Below are positions 1 through 9,388 of a stretch of 64,000 nt of DNA, piece after piece. The stretch's first letter is position 1; each line of letters starts with the position of its first letter. The stretch covers positions 62,001 to 126,000 of the forward strand of contig NZ_FOAR01000009.1 of NCBI RefSeq assembly GCF_900109755.1, read 5' to 3'. A model generated the notes under the pieces. That model worked only from the letters and a program-made list of their open reading frames with translations. It was not told the origin of the DNA and did no database searches. The stretch is from Pseudomonas agarici (lineage in GTDB: Bacteria; Pseudomonadota; Gammaproteobacteria; Pseudomonadales; Pseudomonadaceae). Position numbers and translations under genes: made by a program.

Positions 1-1
1 G

Positions 2-2878
2 CATCCTGAAAAAGTTGCAGGGTGGCTATATGACAATATCTTCACCACCTATGGCGTGACGGGGTTCAGAAGATTGAGAGCGATCAATTTTCAATCTTGT
101 TATATTCCTAAGGTACTGGCAATGCACATTACTTGTCTTCTTCTGGAGAAGGCGATAATTTTTTTTGAAAAAGATAAAATCCCTAATGTGATGGTTATTT
201 CCAGTCCCCGGTCGCCGCTGGTATTGACTTCGCAGATGTTGCTCGGTCGCCCTCGATCGAACGCATGGCAAGAGCAGCATTTTGTTTTTCCAGGGCATGT
301 ACTCAAGGCCTTCCGGTATCTCATCGATAATTCCTCAGATATTCAAGTGGCAATCAGAGAGGACTTTTATTGGTCCTATGATTCCGCCAGTTCTAACTAT
401 CTTTCCTATGTGGACTACTTAAGGAGCACACACGTTTTAGAGGTGGAGCGGCTTTCCGCGTATTCGACAGATGTTTATTATGTCAATAGAGCATCGCTCG
501 ACTTTCTCAAGGGATTTACACGAACAAAAATAGATATCCGCAACAGCGCTATGTACCAATGTACTCAGTTGATCAGTGACACGTTCCCCGAGGCGGTTAG
601 CGATATCCGCAAGCTAGTGGCGATTACTTCTATCGGTGCGCCATCAGAGCTGCTTCCGCTCGGCGATGTCGAAACCACCCGCAAAGTGATAGATTTTCTG
701 GCGAGCTTGAAGTCAGCAAGAGATCGCCGCGATTTCCTGGGTGGTTATCAGATTTACAATGAGACAAAAGTAAAAATTCTGATTGACCCCTACGATCCCC
801 ATGGACCTGCGAAGATAAAGCATTTCACTGATCTTATCTTCAGACTGTGCAGCTCCTTGGCTCCTAGCAGTGAAGCTCGCTATGAGGCCGCTTATAAAAA
901 ACTCTTTCTGCTCGACAAGGAAGACTATCGGGCGATGACCGGCATTGATATCGATTTCGCCGCTCGTCAATTTTTCAAAAATTATCCGTATATACAGTTT
1001 GCTCCGGTGGAGTTTCATTCCTTTCAAGGGAGTAGCCCTCGGTCGGACATGATGACAGTGGACGTTGGCCTGCGGCAAAGTCTATTGAGTAGCGAGCAGT
1101 TCGGGGTGTCGACACGTGAGCTGAGGGCATTGCTGGAGGGCGGAGACGAAACAAAGATCCTTCCAGCCATGGATCGATTGGAAAGCAGCTTGAGGGAGAA
1201 GAAGCCGCTTCTCAACGACTCGCGTTCGCTGAAAAACCTGCAAGAGACCCAGGAAAATCTCGCTCGCACCAAGACCCGTCTCGAAAAAAAACAGCTATCG
1301 CCTGTCGTTCTGAAGACTACCGCCCGCGTGGCCGCCGGCTCCAGCCGGCTGCTCGGGGCTTTTGGGGTCTTCGTGGATTTTCGCACCCAGCCCTTCCACC
1401 TCGATTTCTCTTCGGTTAAATCCAGCCTGTTCACCACCAGCGATTCGCTGGCGGTGGTCAAGGGGGTCTTTGATTTCACCACTGATGTGGGGCCGGCACT
1501 GGCCTTGCGCCTGGCCTCCAGCGCGTCGCGAGCGCTCTGGCAGCCCCGGCTTGATCATCTCTTCTTCAAGCTGAATAAGGTGCTACTGCCCCTGGATGTG
1601 CTGTTCACGGCAGTCAGCCTGTATCGCAACGTTGAAGGCGCGCGGTTGGCGAAGACCGTCGAAGAGCAAGCGCTGTATATCACCATGACGGTGATCGATG
1701 CGGCTTCGTTCGGTGTGAGCCTGGCGGGATTTATCCTGATCGGTGTACCTGGGGTCGGGGTTGCCCTGATTCTGGTGGGCATGGCCTTGGCAGTGGTGAA
1801 CATCCTTTTGAATGCCATCGTCAGTCTCTCCCAGTTGGAGAACTACCGCTGGGACGAGAAGGTGGGACTGTTCTTCAGCAATCTGTTCGGTGCTACGACG
1901 CTGCCGGGTATTCTGACCCAGCAGCAGATGCGCCAAGCGGCGGATCAGTTGTTCGCCGGCTTGCGGGAAGAGGGCATCGATCTGCTGCTGACGCCGATGA
2001 TCAATGATGCGGACGACACTGACCAGACCAATCCGCTCAAGGATATCGGTGCGCACAGCCAGAGCGCCAGCGTCAAGGGTTATACGGTGTCGCCTTTGGG
2101 GCTTGGTCCCAATGATCTGAATACCCGGTCAGACGCTAACACTCAGGGAAAAAACCGGCAGGTCTACAGGGGCTGGTACTTGCGTCGCCGAGAGGCCCGC
2201 CGGGGGCAGGAGCGCAAGCTGATGGTGACCATGCCGTCCACGCCGAGCACGCGGCTGGAGGTGCTGGATTTCGGTCCGATCCCGACGATCCTGCTGTTCG
2301 GCGCCACGCCCCACTTGTTACTAGAGGCCAATCCGTTTGGCTGGGCGGCGGGAGAGTCGCCAGAGGAACAGGCCCTGAATAAATATCAGGTCAAGCTACA
2401 TGCGCAGACGGCCTATACCCTGCAGTTCAAGAAAAGCGTGATGACGTCAAAGGACTTTGACTCGAACTTTGGCAGTCGCACGGAGCTGGTCGTCCCGCAA
2501 GAGGTCTTCCAGAAATTGCCGCAAGTGAGCCTGGACCTATCCGGGCAGGATCGCGAGACGCTGGCGGAACTGGACTTATCTCGGTCCTCGCTGGAGATCG
2601 TCAAGTTCAAGGGCAAGAGCACGTTTCGGCTCGACCTGGTGAACACAAATGGCCACAGCCATTGCGCGTTGGAGCAGGTAGTACGGACGGTTCAACTGCC
2701 TGCCTATATCCAGTTCAAGAGCGGCGAGACGCACCCGGTGATGGCGGTGGTGGGAGAGGGAACACGGGTTACGTTGAGAAACTCCACAGGCCATTCCCTG
2801 CTGTTGCTGAAGCGAGAGGTGCGTCGTTGCGATATCGATCTGCATGCCTCGGTCACGGGTTTTGCGATTTCCGTTTAG
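2..2878 (+). CDS. Large toxin-like protein with central hydrophobic hairpin (5'-partial)
   Basis: The reading frame is open from base 2, so the true start lies left of the window; a GTG at 56 is only the first in-frame start codon visible. About 958 residues are seen. Around visible residues 520-610 there is an amphipathic stretch followed by a glycine-rich, strongly hydrophobic hairpin, with charged regions either side. This layout, and a beta-rich region after it, recalls the pore-forming/delivery part of Tcd-like toxins, but that is a weak resemblance by eye. No signal peptide can be judged. It is followed after about 40 bp by two further large genes on the same strand, so an operon is likely. 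The last 51 bp of conserved 3' coding sequence (2816-2866) recur exactly at 8165-8215. Function unknown; toxin or secreted effector is an inference. Confidence 0.55.
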   Translation, partial: HPEKVAGWLYDNIFTTYGVTGFRRLRAINFQSCYIPKVLAMHITCLLLEKAIIFFEKDKIPNVMVISSPRSPLVLTSQMLLGRPRSNAWQEQHFVFPGHVLKAFRYLIDNSSDIQVAIREDFYWSYDSASSNYLSYVDYLRSTHVLEVERLSAYSTDVYYVNRASLDFLKGFTRTKIDIRNSAMYQCTQLISDTFPEAVSDIRKLVAITSIGAPSELLPLGDVETTRKVIDFLASLKSARDRRDFLGGYQIYNETKVKILIDPYDPHGPAKIKHFTDLIFRLCSSLAPSSEARYEAAYKKLFLLDKEDYRAMTGIDIDFAARQFFKNYPYIQFAPVEFHSFQGSSPRSDMMTVDVGLRQSLLSSEQFGVSTRELRALLEGGDETKILPAMDRLESSLREKKPLLNDSRSLKNLQETQENLARTKTRLEKKQLSPVVLKTTARVAAGSSRLLGAFGVFVDFRTQPFHLDFSSVKSSLFTTSDSLAVVKGVFDFTTDVGPALALRLASSASRALWQPRLDHLFFKLNKVLLPLDVLFTAVSLYRNVEGARLAKTVEEQALYITMTVIDAASFGVSLAGFILIGVPGVGVALILVGMALAVVNILLNAIVSLSQLENYRWDEKVGLFFSNLFGATTLPGILTQQQMRQAADQLFAGLREEGIDLLLTPMINDADDTDQTNPLKDIGAHSQSASVKGYTVSPLGLGPNDLNTRSDANTQGKNRQVYRGWYLRRREARRGQERKLMVTMPSTPSTRLEVLDFGPIPTILLFGATPHLLLEANPFGWAAGESPEEQALNKYQVKLHAQTAYTLQFKKSVMTSKDFDSNFGSRTELVVPQEVFQKLPQVSLDLSGQDRETLAELDLSRSSLEIVKFKGKSTFRLDLVNTNGHSHCALEQVVRTVQLPAYIQFKSGETHPVMAVVGEGTRVTLRNSTGHSLLLLKREVRRCDIDLHASVTGFAISV

Positions 2879-2919
2879 TTTTAAATAAAGTTGAAGCACT
2901 TTTTAAGGGAGTATAAGTG

Positions 2920-5900
2920 ATGAGTGACAGGAAAGTAATAAAAATTACCGGTCATGGAGCCGCGACGGATTCCAGGCTGGATAAAGTCGAGTTGATTCTG
3001 ACGGATACCTCTCTACGGTACTATGATCTCACCAGCCGACTAGATCCGCGGGTGACTCCCATTAAGAAGCAATCATTTAACGTGGAAGATCGTGATCAAG
3101 CCAAGCTGCGGGTGTCTTTGGAAGGCAATTTTTTTGTCAGCGAAGTCAAAGGCAATGAGTTGGTTTTAAGGAAAAACATAGAAAGCAATTTAAAAATTAT
3201 TCTGCAGAATCAGACTATAACCTTGAACCCTGATCTCTATTATGGAGGTCGGTTATATAACGTTATGGAAATGGATCTGCCGCAGTTGCTTATTCCGGGT
3301 AATAACCAGCCGGTTATGTTGGGTAGTGCCGCTAGCCGTTCCTATGACTCGACAGCGCTGGTATTCAATGCAGAAAGAGAGGCGGAGCTTGATCGGTATC
3401 CGGGCGATTCCATTGTCAATTACGAGATCAGGCTTGCCCGGTATGACGGGCAACCGACAAACCCAACGGCGGGATATCTGAGTTTTGAGGAAATAAAAAA
3501 CACCAAATCAAAGGGGTTTGTTATTCTTTCGAGTGCTCCAATGTCTGCTTTTGATTTGAGTTCAATCCAGTTTTCCTATCGTATTACGACGCGCGGAGGC
3601 ACTCGGATAGATTCCTTGGGGGATGAAAAAAAGGATTTCTTGCAGGTTAGGGTCAGCGCCTCGATCCATCAGCTTATCGATATGAAAGCGATTAACAAAA
3701 CGCACACCCTCGATTCTTTGGAGATGAAATATCTGTTGAATGGCAGGGACTTGTTCAGGTACTTGAATATAGCTTTTCCTCGATTCAGGGTTTTTTATGA
3801 GTCAGGCAGCGAAGTGGCCTATAACAGCGTGCATCATCTTGATCTTTCGACGGCGGCAAAAAAGACAGAGCATGGATTGTTGATCGATATGGCGTCGCTT
3901 GCTTCGGTCGATTCTCTTGATAAGAAATCTTTTTTACGTATAAAGGGATTAGTGTACTTTGAGCAGGGGCCCCCAGAAGTCGCTAATTTTTCATATGAGA
4001 TGCTCGACTCAGACTATAAAACGATGAGCGAGGAACATTACGTTGGTCGCTGCCACTTCAGGCAGGTTGTCGAGGACGCTGCTTCGGCGCGCGTACTCAA
4101 TCTGGATGTCCGAGGAAATCCCTATTATTTTGAAATGGATATCAAGGATCCATTAAAGGAAGGTCTCTCAAAGCATGGCCCTTCGGTCTGTTATTATCGA
4201 GTCCATCTGATTTCTCCTTTCCCCCCGGTCGCCATGGACCAGCTATTTTTTTCCGAGGTTGATTTTTATTTCAACAGAAAATTGACCTTTGCAGATATTG
4301 CTCAAGGTTTGGATCTCCCTTATGAGGAGTTGGATATAGCGCCTGTGGTCCAGGAGGCAAAGCTGGAAGAATTTCTTGAGGAGTATGTGCTGGCCTATAC
4401 GGCTATTCCTTTCTCTTTTGAGCGGATGGCGAAAGATGTGCTTATGCGAGCGGCTTTTCCCCAGGCAGTAGCGAAGCATGTTTCTGTACATGGTTATTCT
4501 AGAACGGGAAGAAAGCTGTTCAGTACGCGCTGGTTGGAAAAAGACCAAGTCGAAGAAGATCCCGTTTGGTGGTGTGGAGTTGAAATGCTGGTGCTCTGTA
4601 TCTGGATGAAAAAAGAGGCCCTTGCGCAAACTCCTTCACCTTATAGCTACCGTGCGGAAAGAGAGTTTGACGGTGGAACCTATGATGCTCCGTACTTCCT
4701 GAACGTGGAAGGGAAATTCAATCCTTATACCTACATTCCTTGCCTGAAAGGCAACCATATCTATGAGCTCGATCCGCTTTTCTCCAACACCCTGTATGTG
4801 GGGCAGGGGCGCAGCCGAGTTCAAGGCCGAGGTTCAGCCAACACGATTTACCTGATGTGGGATTCTCACACCGTCTTTGATTTCGCCGCGCAAGAAGACT
4901 TCCAGAAGAGGCTGGCGCCCTCCCGCCTGAAACTCATGGGGGTCGAGTTGGAGAGCGTCGTGATCCAGGTTCCGGGGCCGGAGGATGAGCGCTGGGGGAG
5001 TATCGTTCTGGAGTGGGCGCTGTTGGTTGATCCGGAAAAGGAACTGGCAGCAACCGAGGATCCTGCGGTTCTGGCCAGATTGAGGGGCAGTCGGGCATCG
5101 CTCAAAGAAGGGTCATTGACGCTGGTCAATTTCTTGAAAGAGCCGATTGGCGAGTTTCTTGAAATCGAGATAAGGGGGCGTCTTTATGCCTTGGAAGTAT
5201 CACCTAACGACGGCAAGATTTATTGGCGGCGACAAGTTGATCTCAGCCGTGAAACGTTGGGTGAGAAAACAGTGCTTCGGCGCTGGAGCGACAAGACCGA
5301 ATACGTATTGCGAAACAGCATTTTAGGCAAACCCAATACGCCTGTTTATCCCAGCGACGACGGCCTGGATATCCTGATCGCTCGTGGAGAGGTGGCCTAT
5401 CTGCATGGCGGCAAGCATGAGACTCAACTGGTCGGCAATCTGCCCGAGAACTTTTTTTACCTCGATCAGGGTGGCGCCGACAGTGTGATCGCCAACGGTT
5501 ATAGAAACACCATTGAGATTTCCAGCGCGTTGGGTGGAGACAAGGTCCTCTTCCTGTCGACTAAAAAGGAGGCAACCCATTTCATCTCTGCTTCCGGCAT
5601 CAGTTTCAGAACGGCTCAAATACAGGACGACGACCTGTTCTTTTTCCTGGAAGCCGAGACCTACCTGCTGACGATCTGCCTGAAGGGCGTCGTAGCGTGG
5701 CCGCGCTCCGCGCAAAGCCGAGTCAGGCTATTGCTTGAGGAGGGGACCTTCAGCGCCGATCAGTTGATTGATTCTCTGCGATGGTTGGCGTTGAGTCATC
5801 GAGAAGAAGCTTACCGGTATCAATCTGCCTTGCCGGAGCCGGCCCTGCAACAAGGGTTTACTCAATTGGCCGATAGAGTAGCCAAGGATGAACACTCGAG

Positions 5901-5952
5901 GGGCTATCTGAAAGATCAGATCAAACAATATGACGTTGTCGAAAAAGAATAA
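2920..5952 (+). CDS. Uncharacterised 1010-residue protein of the toxin-like operon
   Basis: An ATG at 2920 lies 8 bases after a GGAG at 2908-2911; a GTG at 2917 is an in-frame alternative that is too close to the ribosome site. The protein has no signal peptide or membrane helix that I can see. It looks beta-rich, and near residues 840-870 has a glycine/asparagine/aspartate-rich stretch (GGAD..ANGY.NT.E) resembling one turn of a calcium-binding or beta-solenoid repeat. It sits 41 bp after the preceding toxin-like gene and 12 bp before the next one, so the three are probably co-transcribed and may work as subunits of one complex. Base composition in 2900-4700 is visibly more AT-rich than the core genes downstream, consistent with acquisition. 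I do not recognise a family. Confidence 0.6.
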   Translation: MSDRKVIKITGHGAATDSRLDKVELILTDTSLRYYDLTSRLDPRVTPIKKQSFNVEDRDQAKLRVSLEGNFFVSEVKGNELVLRKNIESNLKIILQNQTITLNPDLYYGGRLYNVMEMDLPQLLIPGNNQPVMLGSAASRSYDSTALVFNAEREAELDRYPGDSIVNYEIRLARYDGQPTNPTAGYLSFEEIKNTKSKGFVILSSAPMSAFDLSSIQFSYRITTRGGTRIDSLGDEKKDFLQVRVSASIHQLIDMKAINKTHTLDSLEMKYLLNGRDLFRYLNIAFPRFRVFYESGSEVAYNSVHHLDLSTAAKKTEHGLLIDMASLASVDSLDKKSFLRIKGLVYFEQGPPEVANFSYEMLDSDYKTMSEEHYVGRCHFRQVVEDAASARVLNLDVRGNPYYFEMDIKDPLKEGLSKHGPSVCYYRVHLISPFPPVAMDQLFFSEVDFYFNRKLTFADIAQGLDLPYEELDIAPVVQEAKLEEFLEEYVLAYTAIPFSFERMAKDVLMRAAFPQAVAKHVSVHGYSRTGRKLFSTRWLEKDQVEEDPVWWCGVEMLVLCIWMKKEALAQTPSPYSYRAEREFDGGTYDAPYFLNVEGKFNPYTYIPCLKGNHIYELDPLFSNTLYVGQGRSRVQGRGSANTIYLMWDSHTVFDFAAQEDFQKRLAPSRLKLMGVELESVVIQVPGPEDERWGSIVLEWALLVDPEKELAATEDPAVLARLRGSRASLKEGSLTLVNFLKEPIGEFLEIEIRGRLYALEVSPNDGKIYWRRQVDLSRETLGEKTVLRRWSDKTEYVLRNSILGKPNTPVYPSDDGLDILIARGEVAYLHGGKHETQLVGNLPENFFYLDQGGADSVIANGYRNTIEISSALGGDKVLFLSTKKEATHFISASGISFRTAQIQDDDLFFFLEAETYLLTICLKGVVAWPRSAQSRVRLLLEEGTFSADQLIDSLRWLALSHREEAYRYQSALPEPALQQGFTQLADRVAKDEHSRGYLKDQIKQYDVVEKE

Positions 5953-5964
5953 GGAGAGTCCCTG

Positions 5965-7821
5965 ATGTCTGTGCAAGCCAAGCTATTGGAGATGAATGAA
6001 AGTCGTTATAAAGTGGCGTGTCCTTTTTATGGAGAAAAGGACTATACGTTCACGTTTGAATTTGCGGCGGTCAACGCCGTCTGGCAGGTACATGATGCCG
6101 ATTCCGCCAGTCTTGTCGCCAAGCCGAATATCTGGATGGGCGAAGAGAAAGAAGATCATTATACCGTTGAGCAGCGGCAAGGAGCGACGGGTGAACGGGT
6201 GTTTGCTTATCGGCTAGGCCGCAGTTTTACCCTGGTCTGCCTGAACGATCAGTTGTACCTAATGCTTAGAATCTGGGAAGAAAATAAAGAGGGAGAGGTT
6301 TCATCGGCAAGTCGACGCAATAAAAGCGCGGTTAAAGTCGCCACTCGAATGGTTTCAGGAAAAACCGAGCCGCTGATTTTCTCCCACCAGGATCCCTGTG
6401 TCATCAAGTTGGAAACACAGGCCGGTCTCTCGACGATCAAAGTCTGGAATACAAAAAAAACCGGGGAGGCGCCTTATATTCTGGGTGATTTCGGTGATGC
6501 GTTCAAAGATTTCTTCTCCGGCTTCGGCGAGTTCCAGTTCAATACGATTCCGCTGGACATAAAAAATGCCCAGCACTCCTTGCGTATGGAGAGAGTGGCG
6601 GCCTGGGTGGGCAACACTCGGCCAGAGAGCGAGGGGAATTTCAGAGATTACCTGGAGGAAAGAAAAGCGCTGTTGAAGTGCTTTGGGTATCGACAACTCC
6701 CCCTTGAGCGATTAAGCGCTCATTACCCGCTACTGAAGAACAGATGGGGGACGCTCGATAACAGTCTGTTTTACTCCGTGGAAAGCGCTGACTTCTCCAT
6801 CGGGGCGGATCGAGGGCTCTGCTTTGATGCCTTCAGGAATAAATGTTCTATTTCTTTGACGCCCTCGGCAGATCGAGGTGTCTCCAGTGCTTTCATGTTG
6901 GATGTGAGGCTAAAAGACCCACGGTCAGTCGAAATCCAGACGGTGGCTTCGTTGATTAACACATGGAGTCAGTCAGAAACTGTTTTCTCAAGGCGAAAGT
7001 ACGGGTTTGATTTAAAAAAAATCGTTGAGGATGTGGAGCGTTTCGATCCGGCTGAACCCTTTGTGGCCGGCGCGCATTATAAAGATCCAAACCTCGCAGT
7101 CGTCATTAAGAGCAGCACATTGGCGAGTAGCCTCGCGAATTTTATCGGGCAGTTGAGTGCGTCCGATTTTGCCCTCAAAGGGCAGTTGAAGGACACAATG
7201 AATCAGCTTCAGTTCAAACTGAACGAGGATAAAAAAATACTCTACACCCGTCGCACGGATATTGGTGTTCTCACCTGTAAAACCTCCGCACCCGAGAGCA
7301 GTACCGTGTTCTCCGTGCAGATTCTAAGGCAAATGAGGTCAGGCTCGGCGGATGGAGACCCGAGTTATGAGGAGAAGATGGTTTTCAACGACCATCAGGG
7401 GCACGAGCGTGGGGCCATAGACTTGAAGGGGTTTCCCTGTTTCCTGCTGCTCTGCCTGAGTGACGATCGAAAGGCGTTCAATTTGTTTGCGGCACGGACC
7501 GACAGCGATCTTTGTACCGGGTTGGAAGCTTCTTTGACTTATGCGATGTCTCCCTCCACCGATCAAGCGACATCTAGAAAAGATCAAACCATCGATGAAG
7601 TCATTCTGACGCTTGGCCGGGGAACAGGAGCGGGGAATGGCCCGATGATCTCGATCAAGGATTTGAGTCTTTGGCGCAGCGCCTTGTGGCGACGTGAGGG
7701 GTTGCTGACAGCGGGGGAGAGGATTGACAGGGACTATAATGTAAAAACATTGGCCCATCTGAGTTTTTCTGGCTCGCTCGGTTCTCTGATCGAACAATAT
7801 GAAAAATCTTCGAAGTTCTAG
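5965..7821 (+). CDS. Uncharacterised 618-residue protein, third gene of the toxin-like operon
   Basis: The ATG at 5965 follows an AAGGAG at 5951-5956 with good spacing, 12 bp after the preceding stop. The 618-residue product has no signal peptide or membrane segment. It seems a mixed alpha/beta soluble protein, and no enzymatic motif was recognised. The stop codon TAG at 7819-7821 is part of the CTAG terminus of the MITE-like repeat that begins at 7818, so the native C-terminus may have been cut off by that insertion. It probably works with the two upstream genes. Family unknown. Confidence 0.6.
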   Translation: MSVQAKLLEMNESRYKVACPFYGEKDYTFTFEFAAVNAVWQVHDADSASLVAKPNIWMGEEKEDHYTVEQRQGATGERVFAYRLGRSFTLVCLNDQLYLMLRIWEENKEGEVSSASRRNKSAVKVATRMVSGKTEPLIFSHQDPCVIKLETQAGLSTIKVWNTKKTGEAPYILGDFGDAFKDFFSGFGEFQFNTIPLDIKNAQHSLRMERVAAWVGNTRPESEGNFRDYLEERKALLKCFGYRQLPLERLSAHYPLLKNRWGTLDNSLFYSVESADFSIGADRGLCFDAFRNKCSISLTPSADRGVSSAFMLDVRLKDPRSVEIQTVASLINTWSQSETVFSRRKYGFDLKKIVEDVERFDPAEPFVAGAHYKDPNLAVVIKSSTLASSLANFIGQLSASDFALKGQLKDTMNQLQFKLNEDKKILYTRRTDIGVLTCKTSAPESSTVFSVQILRQMRSGSADGDPSYEEKMVFNDHQGHERGAIDLKGFPCFLLLCLSDDRKAFNLFAARTDSDLCTGLEASLTYAMSPSTDQATSRKDQTIDEVILTLGRGTGAGNGPMISIKDLSLWRSALWRREGLLTAGERIDRDYNVKTLAHLSFSGSLGSLIEQYEKSSKF

Positions 7822-7982
7822 TGGCCTGTACGGTGAGTTCGTTAGCTCAAGTTCGGATGCCATAAGTCCCTGGCCAAGGCGCTGTGACGAGTCATAGCCG
7901 GGCTATAGCGAGGAACAGCAACGCAGGCCAGGGATTTAGGGCGCCGAAATGGACTCATAGAACTCACCACACGAGCCACTAG
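7818..7982 (+). repeat. MITE-like repeat, copy 1 (165 bp)
   Basis: The element runs from CTAGTGGCCTGTACGGTGAG to its imperfect inverted counterpart ending in GCCACTAG. About 40 bases at each end are inverted relative to each other, and a GC-rich centre separates them. Related copies occur at 46356-46459 (half), 49660-49824 and 51388-51551. It has no coding capacity. It supplies the stop codon of the gene before it. Confidence 0.85.
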
Positions 7983-8107
7983 GTGGGCGTATGCAATGCT
8001 TATTGTTTGACTACAGCCTGAATCAATATGAGATACCAGGCTTCGGACTGGACGGCGCAGAGAATTGTATATCCCTGTTTCCGGGTTGGACCTGAGCAGG
8101 AATGGTA

Positions 8108-8227
8108 GGAGCACGGGTCACGTTGAGGCGCTCGACAGACCATGTCCTGCTGTTGCTGAGACGGGAGGTGCGTCGTTGCGATATCGATCTGCATGCCTCG
8201 GTCACGGGTTTTGCGCTTGCTGCCTGA
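8108..8227 (+). pseudogene. Remnant of a second copy of the first toxin-like gene (3' end)
   Basis: Read in frame from 8108, this stretch encodes 39 residues ending in VRRCDIDLHASVTGFALAA and a TGA, nearly the same as the C-terminus encoded at 2759-2878. A run of 51 bases (8165-8215) is identical to 2816-2866. Upstream in this frame a TGA at 8093-8095 closes the reading frame and no start with a ribosome site is present, so only the 3' end survives. A 34-codon frame at 7991-8095 just upstream has no recognised relative. The remnant indicates that a paralogous gene once stood here. Confidence 0.75.
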
Positions 8228-8236
8228 CTCGCGAGA

Positions 8237-9325
8237 TTAGCGGCGCACGCCACTCGGTGTCCCACGCTCGGTATGTTGATGCAGTGCCCACTGCACATGT
8301 TCCCTGACCAATTCCGAGGGATAGTCCCGGCGGGAGTTGAGTGCCTCAAGCACCACAATCGTCGACGGTGCGTTGCCCAGGCCGACCGCCAGGTTGCGTA
8401 GCCAGCGCTCGTAACCGGCCCGGCGCAGCGGTGAGCCCTCGGTGTTTTTCAGAAAGGTCTCTTCGTCCCAGAGGAACAGTTCGGCCAATCCGGCATTGTC
8501 CAGGCTGTGCCGGGGCTTGAAGTCGCCCTCGTCGGACGTGCGGGCGAACCGGTTCCATGGGCAGACGATCTGGCAATCGTCGCAGCCGAACACCCGGTTG
8601 CCGATCAACGGACGCAAATCCTCCGGGATCGCAGTCTTCAACTCGATGGTCAAGTACGAAATGCAGCGCCGCGCATCCAGCACATAAGGCCCGACGAACG
8701 CCGCCGTCGGACAGATATCCAGGCACGCCGTGCAGCGCCCGCAATGCTCAGTGACGTGGGGAGCATCTACTGGCAACGGCAGGTCGAGGAATAGTTCGCC
8801 GAGAAAGAAGTAGCTGCCGGCCTTGCGGTTGAGCACCAGGGTGTTCTTGCCGATCCAGCCGAGCCCGGCCTGCTCGGCGATGGCCTTCTCCAGCACTGGG
8901 GCGCTATCGACGAAGGCGCGGTAGCCAAACGGGCCGATGACCTGCTGGATACGCTCGGCCAGTTGTTGCAGGCGTTTGCGGATCAGCTTGTGATAGTCGC
9001 GGCCCAGGGCGTAACGCGAGACATAGGCTGTTTCCGGCTGCCCCAGACGTTGGGCCATTTGCGTGTCGCCGGGCAGGTAGTCCATGCGCAACGACACCAC
9101 TCGCAACGTACCGGGTACCAGTTCGTCGGGGTGCGAGCGTTTGCTGCCGTGAGCGCCCATATAGTCCATGTCGCCCTGGTAGCCGGCGGCCAGCCAGCGT
9201 TGCAGGTGTTGCTCGTGCTCGCCCAGCTCGACGCCCGCGATGCCGACTTGCTGAAAGCCCAGCTCACGGCCCCATTGCTTGATGGATTGAGCGAGAGCGG
9301 GAAGATCGACGCTATTTACAGGCAT
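8237..9325 (-). CDS. queG: Epoxyqueuosine reductase
   Basis: QueG reduces epoxyqueuosine to queuosine in the wobble position of GUN-anticodon tRNAs, using cobalamin and two [4Fe-4S] clusters. The 362-residue protein carries a CGRCTACLDICP motif and a second GCDDCQIVCPWN motif, which form the two ferredoxin-like clusters, and ends with a HEAT-like tail. Length is close to the E. coli enzyme. It is divergent from nnr/tsaE, as usual in Pseudomonas. The ATG at 9325 follows an AGGAG-type site on the minus strand (TTTCTCCTGTC on the plus strand at about 9328-9338). Confidence 0.95.
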   Translation of the reverse strand: MPVNSVDLPALAQSIKQWGRELGFQQVGIAGVELGEHEQHLQRWLAAGYQGDMDYMGAHGSKRSHPDELVPGTLRVVSLRMDYLPGDTQMAQRLGQPETAYVSRYALGRDYHKLIRKRLQQLAERIQQVIGPFGYRAFVDSAPVLEKAIAEQAGLGWIGKNTLVLNRKAGSYFFLGELFLDLPLPVDAPHVTEHCGRCTACLDICPTAAFVGPYVLDARRCISYLTIELKTAIPEDLRPLIGNRVFGCDDCQIVCPWNRFARTSDEGDFKPRHSLDNAGLAELFLWDEETFLKNTEGSPLRRAGYERWLRNLAVGLGNAPSTIVVLEALNSRRDYPSELVREHVQWALHQHTERGTPSGVRR

Positions 9326-9388
9326 GAGACAGGAGAAACCTAGGCTTTGATGCGTATAATTCTGCCAGACATCAGAGCCGAACGACGC

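Noticed and set aside
7842..8114. Minus-strand open frame of 90 codons over the gap after the toxin-like operon
   Set aside because: It is a translation of the MITE-like repeat; similar frames appear at the other copies only because the repeat is shared.
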